Shown: piece by piece, positions 24,901 through 36,900 of the stretch
Numbering within the stretch: the first letter of the stretch is position 1
Layout of the letters: every line of letters starts with the position of its first letter
Assembly (NCBI RefSeq): GCF_032884065.1
Contig: NC_088867.1
Location: forward strand, 42,277,314-42,341,313
Direction of reading: 5' to 3'
Origin: Artemia franciscana
Taxonomy: Eukaryota; Arthropoda; Branchiopoda; Anostraca; Artemiidae
Length of the DNA: 64,000 nucleotides
Position numbers and translations under genes: made by a program
The notes under the pieces: model-generated
Seen by the model: only the letters and a program-made list of their open reading frames with translations
Told to the model about the DNA's origin: nothing
Database searches by the model: none

Positions 24901-27900
24901 CATTCAACTCTATTGATTGAAATTCCCTATTGAATATTCTTTCAAATACTAGCCAGCCATCAAAATATGTCCGCCAACTCAGTGCAGGGAATCTAGAGAC
25001 TAAGAGCTGTATATAAGTAAATTGTGTAGGCAGCATGTTATTTCCCATAAGAATGGGGATCTAGCAAGGTTGCTCAGTTGCTCCTGAGTTGTTCAATTGT
25101 GTTATAGACTGGGTTATGACATGCACAACCTATAAGCTGAGCTTTTGACAAAAGTACAGAGACAAAGTTGTCACTGATTGTGACTTTGCTGATGATATGG
25201 CACTGGTTGCCAACTCTTAGTCTCAGCTAACCATGAATTTGAACATACTTCAAGAAAAAGCTGCCAGAATCAGACCATCCATTACCTTAATTCGCACTTT
25301 GGAGTGAATTAGTTGCAAGAACTGTGATGCTCTGTAGTTGATGATGGCGATAGATATGGTTGCTGTGCTAAGGTCAGGTGACAAACCATAGGGACTAGAG
25401 AGTGCTGGAGAGATGCAATTTAAGCCCACTCGGTAACGGTGATCACATGGTAGGGATGGTTCAAGGACCATTCTCCAGCGATTTAGAGTTGGCACCACCG
25501 CACAACAGCAACTTCGGATAGAGTGTGTGAGATGGTTGTGTATGACAAGCCGCATCATCCTCCAAGCTAACTCTCTATTGTGTTCCATGACTGTTATGGT
25601 AGTGAGGGCTGGGAGGGGTTTTCCCACCGGAATCTCCATGGTTTGGCCTCCCATTCCTTGTCAAGCCTCTTTTTGAATTCCTCAGGCGAGGTTGCCAAGA
25701 CTGTCTCTTGGCTTAGTTGGTTCCAATTGTTCACCACTTGCTGGCTGAAAAAATCTAGTCGGACTTTGGTGTTAACGCTGGATTCGAACAGCTTTTTGGA
25801 AAGTCCTCGTGTTTTCTTTTGGTGGGGAGAGAAAGTGAACAGCTTCTGATCCGCTTGCTGGAGGTACCCGTATTTGAGCAGCATGTCATTACGCCTACGC
25901 TGAAAAACGAGTGTTGAGAGGTTAACAGATTGTAATCTTCTGCAGTAGGGCTGACTGCATAAACTGTCGATGCATTTGGTGGCTCTCCTCTGGACTCCCT
26001 CAACAAGCTGGATGTCACTCTTGTAAAAAGGACCAGCAAGACATGTTCCGAAATCTAGGATTGGCCTGACCAGAGCTTTATATAATTTCAGAAAAACTGC
26101 GGAGGATCAACTACTGACGGTTCTTTTCAGGAGTCCCAAATTTCCATTTGCTTTCGAAACTGGTTGGGCGGTGTGCTCATGGAATTTTAAGCTGTCATCC
26201 AACAGGACTCCCAGGTCTCTACCACTACTAGAAGTAGGAATCAAGACTGTCGATGACGTTTTGACGTTGTACATAGTGTACTGGTGCTGCAGATTACCAC
26301 GGCCGAAATGAAGAGTCATGCACTTTGAGATGTTGAAGGACAGAAGCCATTTATCTGCCCATGCTTGAATTTGGTTGAGATCGGCTTGTAGGCTAATGTT
26401 GTCCGCGGTACCAAATAGCTTGGAGTCGTCAGCATAAAGAGTCAAGTGGTTTTTTGTTTCAGCTACCAGGTCATTGATATAGATGAGGAATAAGGTCGGT
26501 CCGAGCACAGTTCCTTGAGGGACGCCGCTCAGAACTTGGCAAGGTGTTGAATAGATCTTTTCTCCGTCCGTAGTAAAGAGCCGAACCTTTTGCGTTCTGC
26601 CACCAAGGAAATCCATTAGCCAGTCGACTAGTTTTTTATCAATGCCCACGGCTGTATGTTTGGAGCGCAAACGGCTATGGGGGACTTTGTTGAAGGCTTT
26701 GGCAATGTCTAGTAGAATTAGGTCGACAGGAAATCCTCTGTCAAGAAGCTGAGTAATTAGCTCATAAGTTTGGTTTCGAGTAGGTTGGTTTCGACTGACT
26801 TCCTGTGAAGAAAACCATGTTGTTTGTCTGAGATAATGCTGTTGGAAACTAGGTGCTTGAGAACTGCGTCGTTGACAGTTCTCTCTAAAACCTTAGCGAC
26901 AGCAGACGTAAGGCTTATAGGTCTGTACTTTTCAGCTTTAGACCAGTCACCCTTTTTGAATATGGGTGTAACATAAGCAGTCTTCCATTGTGAAGGAACA
27001 ACTCTGCAATTGAGAGAAAACTGAAATAAATGGCGCAAAGTGGGGGAAATCTTGGTGGCTGTTTCTTTGAGCAACCTCGGGTGGATTCCGTTGGGGCCGG
27101 CTGATTTGTTGGTATCGAGGTTTTATAGCCTCTTTTCCACCATAGGTACAGTGATAACAACTGTACTCATGGGAGATGGTATGACGTATTTAGGAGGGGG
27201 TGGAGACTCACTATCTGGTTCTGTTGTGAAGACGGAGGCAAACTGGTTGTTTAGTAAGTTTGCTAGTTTCTGGGTGTCAGTCACTTCTCCTCCATCATCA
27301 GTAGTGAGGCGTTTAACACAGCGCCTAGCATGGTCTTTAATAAAGACGTAATTCCAAAACTTTTTTGGGTTACTCTTGCATTCATTGGCAAGTCCAAGCG
27401 CAAAATTTCGGTATAGTTGTTTAGTTAAGTTTTGTAGTCTGTTCCGAGCTTGAACGTACTTTTCATAGTGACCAGGCTTATCTCTTTTTTTTTCCGGTGG
27501 CGCAATTTGCGATTTCTTTGTCTTTTAATGCTAGGGGTCATATACTGTAATGTCTTCGGTACAGGAACCAGCCTTTCTGTCGTGTTTCTACTCTGAATCT
27601 CGGTGACAGCTGTCAGGAATTTCTCCCACTGGTCGTCAACATCACCCTGAAGTAGCTCATCCCAGTCGATAAGTCTTAGCTCCTTTCTAATCGCCTCGTA
27701 ATCCGTGTAGACCTTTCTTTTGTATTTACTTTTCACTGGACGTCTAGAGGTGATAATTTCTATGGCAAGATGGTCGCTTTTCCCAACTGGTGGGAGATAA
27801 TTTACCTTCTGAATCGCTTCGATTCTATTTACAAACACCAGATCCAATATCGTGGGTTGTTGGGAAGGGCGAAACCGAGTTGGTTGGTCAATTGGTTGGT

Positions 27901-30900
27901 AGGCAGAAAGGTCGTGTACAGTCTCAATGAATGGTCTAGCGTTAATCGGGCTATTGGCAGTAGGGTTGTAAGGGTACCCATCTTTCCAGATCAGTTCTGG
28001 GAAATTGAAGTCACCTGCGACAATAAATTCGCCTTTAAAGTTTTCAATGGCTAGGCGGAACATTAACGAGAAAGTGTTCTCAGTCTCAATGGCTGAGGGT
28101 GAGGACGGGCTTCGATAAATACAACCGACTCTGAGAGGGCGTTGGCGCTGGTCTTCATCAGTAAGGTCAAACCATACAGATTCGATGGAGGCTGAATTTG
28201 CCTCGATGCTTAGCTCACGTACTGCATAGGTATTCTTGATCAGAGCCAGAACACCGCGTTTGCATCCTGTACGAGAAAGGTTGGAGACGACTCGGTAACC
28301 AGGCATATTAATATGAGAATCTTCTAGCCTTGTTCTTAAATTCTTAGGACACACTTCTGTTAATAAGACCAGGTCATAGTCTTTTTGATTAAGCTCCTGT
28401 AATTATTTGTTAGTTGATCAACGTTAGATATGAGAATAGAAAAGTCAGGACTTACTTGGTGACTGCTTTTTGTACCTAGTCCCAGCTGATCCTCTTTAAT
28501 CGGCTCAAAAGGGGTAGCATCCGACTGAGAGTCTAGTCTTTGCTAGAGACGTGATACTGGAACTGCCGGTTAAGGATATCAAGGATGCATCCGTTGCAGT
28601 CGAGGATAACCCATCGTCGCGCAAGAATACACAGGAACTGTGCAGTAGGTCTTGGACACTATCACTTAGTTCTAAACTATGCTCACTATAACTAGACACT
28701 TTATTTACAATGCTATATACAGGTCCCCTATTATGCGGATTTAGTGGTGCATGGGCGCCGACTGGGATGAGGGTACTTCCCTTTGGCTTGGTCCGTTTTT
28801 TGACACAATTTGAAAGTCACGAATGGCTAGGTGGAAGACAAACTGGAAGAAGACAAAGTCATGGCAGTGCAGCCAACATCTAACACTGACAAATCAAAAT
28901 AATCAATCCCCAGAAACCAAATTCAAGTGGTTGACCATCTCACTTACCTTGGTGCTACTATATCTTTAGACAGATACATTGACGGCTAAGCTATTGTCCA
29001 CTCTGCTATTTCTGGGAGGCTATGTTTGGAAGAACCTGATGATCAAACAAGAACTAAAATGAAGATCCTTTGAGCCTTAGCCTGTTTGATCCTAATATAC
29101 TGAGCTGAGACTTGGTATACAGCTGTCCTGTGCCATCTCAGTACACTTCAATCTATTTGACTCCAGAGAACTGAAGGGATCCAGTTGACAGACTTTGTAA
29201 ATAATGACCACCTGCAAGATATGGCTTCCCAGTCACTCCTTTCACATCAGGCTGCCCAGCAAACACTTTGCAGCTTCTCATATCCTCTGTGGTTATATGC
29301 CCCCACTCAGGCCTGAATTCTTTATGACTTTCACTTAATCAGTATTGACTAGAAATATCCAAGAGGAAATATCAAGTTCCAGTGGAATGACTGTCTCAGG
29401 AAATACCTGGCCCAGGCTGGAATTCTACTGTCCTAATCAAAAGCCCTTGGTGCTGGCTGCCCCATGTTGAGAAGGCTGACAAAGCTTTCAATGCCACCTT
29501 GGCATGAGGATTAAGTAAGTAGCCTAAGTAATACCCAAGGGTGTCTTCAGAATGGGGGCCAGGATGGCTTCAGCCCTGCAGAAGACAAAAAGTCAATAGA
29601 TTCTCTTTTCATATGATTAACAATCTCCATACCCATCTGCTCTAAATCCTATAGTAGAATTATTAATTGAAATTTATTACACAAAATTATGGCTTGTCAA
29701 AATTTTTTTATTAAATTTTCAATTTTTTTCCAAAATCAAAATTAAAATCCAACGTTTTCATTCTTAAGTTGAAAAACCAAAAAAACAAATCTTTACAAAA
29801 ATTTTTTATATTATCCAAAAAGAAAATTATACTAGTTGAAATCAAACAGAAATTAATTTTAAAAACCTTTTCTGAAAAGCGAGTTTTTCCAGGGCATCTA
29901 GCACAATTAAAAAAAAAAAGGTATAACAGTTAACACTTAAATTACCCTGGGTAGTGAAATATAAGTCTGATTGGTTGAGTGGAAACTTGCAGTCATATAT
30001 AACTTAAAAAAATAAGGTATTCATTTTTTTAATGAAAAACACCTCTGTTTGCAGCTATGCAGTTTTGGGTAGTTGAAGATGTCAAATTAAAAAAAAAAAG
30101 GAAAACATAAGGTGGGATATTACATCACCAAACAGCTTATATGTGTATCTTTTCTTTGAAGGTGATGTTGTCTTTGGGAATCAACACATTTGAATCTTAT
30201 GAAGAAAAAGCACTGTTGAATTTAAATAAATCAATTTCTCTAAGCTCAACATTTAACAGTAGTAAAAATGTGGTAAAAAAGAAAAAACTAGTAAAAAAAG
30301 CCCAAAACATCATAATTTCAAACACTCAAAATAAAAAAATATATTAGTTCTATTTTTAGATATAAATGGATGCAAGATGACTCCACTTGACAAAGCGTGT
30401 TTCTGTTTGATGTCTTGTGGACTTTACAACAAATAGAAATTATATTATCAAAGAAACTCAAAATCAACAGAAAGTAAAATGGATAATCACAAAAACCATA
30501 AAGATAATAGGCCCTGCCATAGATGAATAAATAAATCCAAAATGAATAGAAGCAAAATTAAATAATCAAGTTAAACTCAAAACAAGCAGAAATTGCCCCA
30601 AGGGTCAGTCCATATGAAATCAACACTCTATTCTTGTTTACAACTTCGTGCTTTCATAACACTATGGAATTTTTCACATATTGTAGGCTATAAAATTAGT
30701 TTATTTGCAAAGTTTCAGATTTGTCTCTCATATATCTTTTGAGATGTGAAATAGTAAAGTTTAAAAAAATAAGGTAAACATTTCTACCATTAAGGTAAGC
30801 TTTGAAATTTTTCAACAAAACAGTTTTTGTTAAAAAAGTAACTTTAAAAAGATCTATTTAAAAAAATATATAAGTTGTTGATTAGAGTGAGCTTAAAACA

Positions 30901-33900
30901 CATGTCAGATTTCACCTTGGCCATCTGAGTAGTTCTAAATTTATTACCAAATAAGTACAAGTATGCTGCCAAGATTTTTGTTTTTCATGCCTGAAAAAGC
31001 AGAATAAAGGTCTTGACAGTATATGGACATGATGAGTATTTCTGCATTTATACCCAAGATATACAGATTTTGTTTTATAGAAAATGAAGTTTGGAGCAAA
31101 AAGATGTGTTTCCTCTGAAAATCCCCCCTCATGGTGATCAGAAGCACAAAAATGAATAAAACCATATCTGGTTTTAGGTGAATGAGACAATACTATAGTA
31201 TTCATGCATTATTTCACCTTAAGAGGAGGAGCTAGGCTTGTTCTTCTGATTTAGCTGATATTTCACAAGAACATTACTTCACATTAGAGTAGGTGATAGC
31301 CTCACTCTTTTGCTTTGATAATATTTTAAGTTATTTTAATAGAGCATGCAGTTTCATAAGGAAAACATGCTAGTTACCGTTACAAGGAGGTGCCAAGCTT
31401 TTTATGCTTGTTTTACTGGTATTTTAAAACACCTTATTTTATCTTGAAGGCCTGGGTTGTTCCTCTGACTTGCTGATTTTTACAAATTAAGGCTCTCTCT
31501 CTATCTCTCCCCCTCTCTCTTCCTCTCCCCCCTCTGTCTCTCTCTCTCTTCCTCTCCCCCCTCTCTCTCTCTCTTTCTTCCTTTCCCCTCTCTCACTCTC
31601 TCTCTCTCTTTCTTCCTCTCCCCTCTCTCACTCTCTCTTCTTCTCCCCCCCTCTCTCTCTTCCTCTCCCCTCTCTCTCTCTCTTTCTCTCTCTTTCCCCC
31701 CCCCTCTCTCTCTTGTTATGTATTTTATCCAGTCGCCAGAATATAATTTCTTTGTTCTTCCATTGTAAATTTATTTTGTAGGTACCATTGACAAGGATGT
31801 TGTAGAAGTTACTTCTTGCTTCCATGTACCACATAGTGAAAGTGAAGATCAGGTAACATTTATATATTTTGCTTTTTACAAATTATAAAGGTGGTCTCCT
31901 TAGTCTTTGTTTTGAATTACTGTTATTCTCATTTATTAGTTATTAAATACATGATGTTTTTGTGTGAAAGTAAGACCAGTGTAAAAATCCAGACTGAGAT
32001 AAATTAAACCAGTTAATACTCCCCCCCCCCCCCCATTTTTATATCCCTGTGCTTTTGACTAAAATTTGTCTTTTTCATGGGGCTTTAATAATATTTCTGG
32101 TTATTTAAAGTGTATCTGCATCACACAGCAAAATTATCAGTTCAGTTGTTTTGAAAGGTGTAGAAGAATGAAGCACCTGCAATTACCAATCACTTATGTA
32201 TGCTACATTTTAACAAGCTTCAGTTGAGCACAAATTAAGTATTAGGGTACAGACCAGACAGATTAAGGAGGGCCTGCAGTCTCCTCTTTAATAGGATAAC
32301 TTCTGTTCTTTTTTAGTTTTAACATCAATTTTTTCTTCTATGTAAAAATTGTTTCTAATTTATTTCCTATCTGCTTTTAGTTTGTATGTAATAAGGGCTA
32401 CACTACAGATTGTGTAAATAGCCAATACACTAAAGAATGAAAAAAAAAACAATCTTTATCTGGAAGCCTGTCCCTAGCAGCTGACAGATCAATAAGGTTT
32501 TATGATGTCCTAAGATGAATGTTTACCTCATCTATGACATGTTGTCCCATTTAGGATGAAAATTATCACTCTATGCCATTACAAGATAGTGGAAAAGAGC
32601 AATTATTGAGATGTGATCTTTTTAGTTGTTGCATGAAAAAGGCATTGTGGGCAAAACAAATTAAAAATGGGATTGAAATGACAAAAAATGTAGTCAGGAT
32701 TTTTTAATGTTTCAGGGGAAGAGCTCTCTATATGATTTTGATCCTAGGTCCATTTCCATCATTTTACAGCTCAGTGTGTAAATTTAGCATTGAGGGTATC
32801 GTCATCCAATATCTACCAAAGCTGGGTGGGGGCCCACCCAGAATTTTGATTGAGTGCTTCCTTTGGTGTGCAGGCTAGCCAAATGTTCTTCTTAGTCTTC
32901 CAGGTTTCACTATTGAGTCATCACTAGGAGCTTTTTTGTGGGATGATTAAAATTTTGTATGTACCTCTGAATGATGAAGTGAACTTTTGATTTATTCTTT
33001 TTTTCATTTCATCAGGGAAGGATGAAAGTCCATCTGAAGGGCAGTGTATAAAGTTTGGGAAACTTATACCTCTAATTTCTCAACAGATATTTTCTGTTTT
33101 AGGAGGATTTCCGAGTGGATTTTCAAGTTTTGCTGGTCAAGTGAGGTTTTTTTTGTTATATTTAACTTACGCTTTGTTTCACCTACCTATATTCCCTTCT
33201 TTCAACCTAGTCTTTAAATTTATACTCAAGACCTTTCTACAAACAGATTGCAGTTGATACCCGCTCAGCTCACACTCTCAATACCCACTCTTAATACATC
33301 CATTCAAATAAAGCGGGGTTAATTATAACCCCTCCCCCTTATAGCTTGATCCAAAGAACTCATAACATGTTGGAAAATTTGGATGTTTAACTCTACTTTT
33401 TTAGGCCAGGAGTAGTTTCAGTCTCTTTTTCCCCTTTTCTCTCAAATCTTTAATTTCTCATTTCTAACAACTTTCATTTGTACATTCAAACCTCATACAA
33501 GTTATGCATTATGAAACGATGTAGTAAAGTTCTTGTATGCGAATTTGCTTTATAAATTCTAGTTTAACAAGTCACTATTTAGTAGATAACTTCGAAGACC
33601 ACACTGCCTTTCCATGACGAAAGTAAAACAGTTCAAAATAGGGATGGTACCTTTTTATTGACAGTGAATAGATATACAATTATTTAACTGGATATTTCGA
33701 ACACATATACACTATGGAATTTTTCACATATTGTAGGCTATAAAATTAGTTTATTTGCAAAGTTTCAGATTTGTCTCTCATATATCTTTTGAGATGTGAA
33801 ATAGTAAAGTTTAAAAAAATAAGGTAAACATTTCTACCATTAAGGTAAGCTTTGAAATTTTTCAACAAAACAGTTTTTGTTAAAAAAGTAACTTTAAAAA

Positions 33901-36900
33901 GATCTATTTAAAAAAATATATAAGTTAAATAATTTTATATCTATTCACTGTCAATAAAAAGGTATCATCCCTATTTTGAACTGTTTTACTTTCGTCACTA
34001 TTTAGGCAACTATTTTTTCTGTTGGATATTCTTTGGTGGCCAGATTTGCTCTCCCCCTCCTCCGCTTTGTAGGTATATGGCGGAAGGAGATGGTATCATA
34101 TGATATTTACTGGTGGAAGGTGGTATATATGGTATTACATTTTTTTATGACGAGTTAAAAACAACAAGTTAAGAACAGCCCAAATATGGTCGAATATGAC
34201 ATATTCGAATATGACATATGGTAAATATGACATTTTGTGGGCCAAGCAGACAGAAAATTTTCCATGCTACATGGTAAAAGGTTGAATGTTGTTGAATGTT
34301 ACAATAAAACGGCCTTCCAAATGTAAAAACGCGTACATACACCTTTCGTTATTCCAAGAAAATAGTCTTCAAAGTTTTGCAAGTTTGCGGCACTTTTCCC
34401 ACCCATTGCGCCACACTAGACAGAGGATTGAAGTGAAAAGTTGTTAGAATTGGTTTTAGACAGTATCCTGTCGATTATGCAATTAAAATACATGCCAAAG
34501 TTTGCTGACACTGCTAAATGTCGCTTTTTTGACTTTGGCAGACGGGACAAAATGTTGTGGATGCGTGTTCAGGGAATTTTATTATGACGTTTTTGCATAT
34601 ACCATACGATTTGCCTCTTTGAGTTAAATTCAGTGGTATATCTAACTCAGAAATTGACTTTTCATTGGGTGGCCCTAAAATTCTCAGACATGGCGTTAAG
34701 TAAAAAGCAGTGGACTAGCAGTATACTAGGTACAAGTGTTTAGAACCCAGGTACCATGAGAGATTGCATAAAAAGAGGGTTATTGTGTATAGTTTATGAG
34801 GCGACTACTTGTTTCATACTTGTAGGTGTCTCTGGAGATGGAGTTTGCCAAAGGAATGCATGAGCTACATAAGAAAGTTAACTCAAGTGAAGTAATTGTT
34901 GGCTGGTGGGCCACTGGGCGTGAAGTGAAGTCTCAGTCAACTCCTATTCATGAATATTATGCCCTCCAATGCTCAAACCCTATTCACTTGGTTGTGGATA
35001 CAAGCTTGACACGTGACAGAATGGATATTGAAGCTTTTGCGAGGTACTTTTCTTGTATTGGTTTTGAAATTTTGCTTCCACATATTCATTTTATTTTATT
35101 TCAGGACTATATTGGTGCTCTTGGTTTAGTGATTGTTTCCGCTGTTAGCTAATTTTTTTTTTCATTTTTTTCTTTAAAACGCCAAAAATGACACCAGATC
35201 TTTATATAAGTGCAGTAATAGATCTGCCTTTGTCAAAAAAACCCCTAAACCAGAGACTGACAATCCATCACCTTGAAAAACAAGAAAAGTGGCTTTTTGT
35301 ATTTGAAGCTTTTCTTCTTCTTTTTTTTCCGCCAGGAGTAGCAGGCTACTGGATGATTGTAGAAAGGTGTTCAATTGCTAATTTAAATTCTATAGCTCAT
35401 ACCTATGTGCTTTTTATAAATTCCTCTTGATAACTCCATTGTAAAGTAGCATGTGTCATTAAAATTGGTACTTTTCGGTGCCATTACTGGGGTGGAAAGG
35501 CTGGGAAGTATAACAAGGATGCCACTGTAATATCCATGATCAAAAATCTTTAATCACAGGATTGTAGTCCATCTCGTACATTCCCGCTCCCATCTACTTA
35601 GTAAGAGAAAATCGAAAAACAGGTTTTGGAAAAAACTGCATAGTAACAAAAATCACTTGTTAATTTTTATTTTGCCAAAAATTTAATTCTTTATTTTGTT
35701 GCTTTATCTTCACTTTAATATAACTATTTTGTTTTATCTTTTTGTCTCTCGAATCCATAAAAATTATTTTAAGGGACTGGAGATGGATTTTATAGTTGGC
35801 ATCTCGTATATGTTGCTGTCTGGCATGTCTCTACCTTCATTTTAGTATTATTTTTTTTTTCTAAAACCCAGAAAAAATATTTAAAGAATTCAAGATGGAA
35901 TTTTTACTAGGAAACTGAGCAAGCTGAATCGATTTATCTAATCTGCTTTTCACCATCTCTTTTGTTCTTGAGGTGCAAGCTACATTACTGCTTTCAATTC
36001 TTTAAAAAAGTATTTTATTCTTATCTCCTTGTTTGATAAAAGCTTAAATTAAATAGATTTTATTTCGTTGTGTTTTAGAGGCCTGAATAAACAGTGCTTG
36101 TTTGAACAACTGGTTGCTGATAATGATGAAAGACACAATTCCTTGTAAATAACTTCGCCTATTAAGAGATCTACACCCATCTGTCATGAAAGGGAACAAT
36201 TTTAGCTAGAATAAGTTGTGAATGTAGAACAAAAATGTTAAACATGAATTTTGAGAGAATTTCTTAGACAGGAAGAGTGAAATGTGTTTTTTGAGCAGAT
36301 TGAGCAGACTTAAAGGTATTTCCTGTTGTCAATAACACTAGGTCATCAGCAAATTTAATGTTTGTTCGAGTGATGTTCATGTCCCAGAGGGAATGTGCGC
36401 AGTCCTGGCAAACTCAGTATTTTTAAGCTCATTTTTGGTCCTATGCCCCAAAATACTAATACCCAGGCCTACTCTCACTGGGTGCCCATGTTGCATATAA
36501 GTATTCGTAATAATGCAACACTTGCATTTTTCACGGTATGTTTTCCATGCATTCGTTCCCCTGACAGCTTTGTATAGAATGGGTAATTGTAAAATTTGAG
36601 AGGTAGTTAACATTCCATATTTCTATTGGTTGCAATTGAGCCTTCCAGAATTCAACCGGACTAAATGTACTTTTGTAATTTCTGGGGTTTTAGTGCAAAA
36701 ACACTTGGTCGGCTCTTATATTGTACCTGTGCAAGGCTAATAGAAAAAAAAAATCAATAAAAAAAACTAAACGACTTCTTTCTGTCATTAGGTTTGTTTA
36801 TAAAGCCGTTTCATCGAAATCAAAAATGTTATAAATGTTCTTCACCATGTAACGACTGGTAAAAAAAATCTCAAAGCATTAGGTGGAAAAAAAGGAAAGA

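Larger units (their letters stand above)
25280..28815 (-). mobile_element. CR1-like LINE, nearly full ORF2, inserted into another LINE
   Basis: From the minus strand: ORF2 start region '[13 protein letters not shown]' (about 28,430), endonuclease (27,500-28,390) with '[12 protein letters not shown]', 'TILDLVFVN' and 'GKSDHLAI', then RT with '[18 protein letters not shown]', '[20 protein letters not shown]' and '[12 protein letters not shown]', and the CR1-style C-terminus '[20 protein letters not shown]' near 25,750. There is no RNase H. Frameshifts lie near 28,400, 27,490 (in an eight-T/A homopolymer), about 27,130 and 26,680-26,760, and a TGA at 26,107-26,109 interrupts the last frame. Otherwise it is well preserved, so it is young relative to its host element. 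Confidence 0.85.

Noticed and set aside
25250-25849. Overlapping ORFs on both strands (134 aa minus, 89 aa plus)
   Set aside because: Shadows of the CR1-like ORF2 C-terminus, which is in a different minus-strand frame.
31628-31834. 68-aa Arg/Glu-rich minus-strand ORF
   Set aside because: It is the translation of the CT microsatellite and overlaps eIF3f exon 2 on the other strand.
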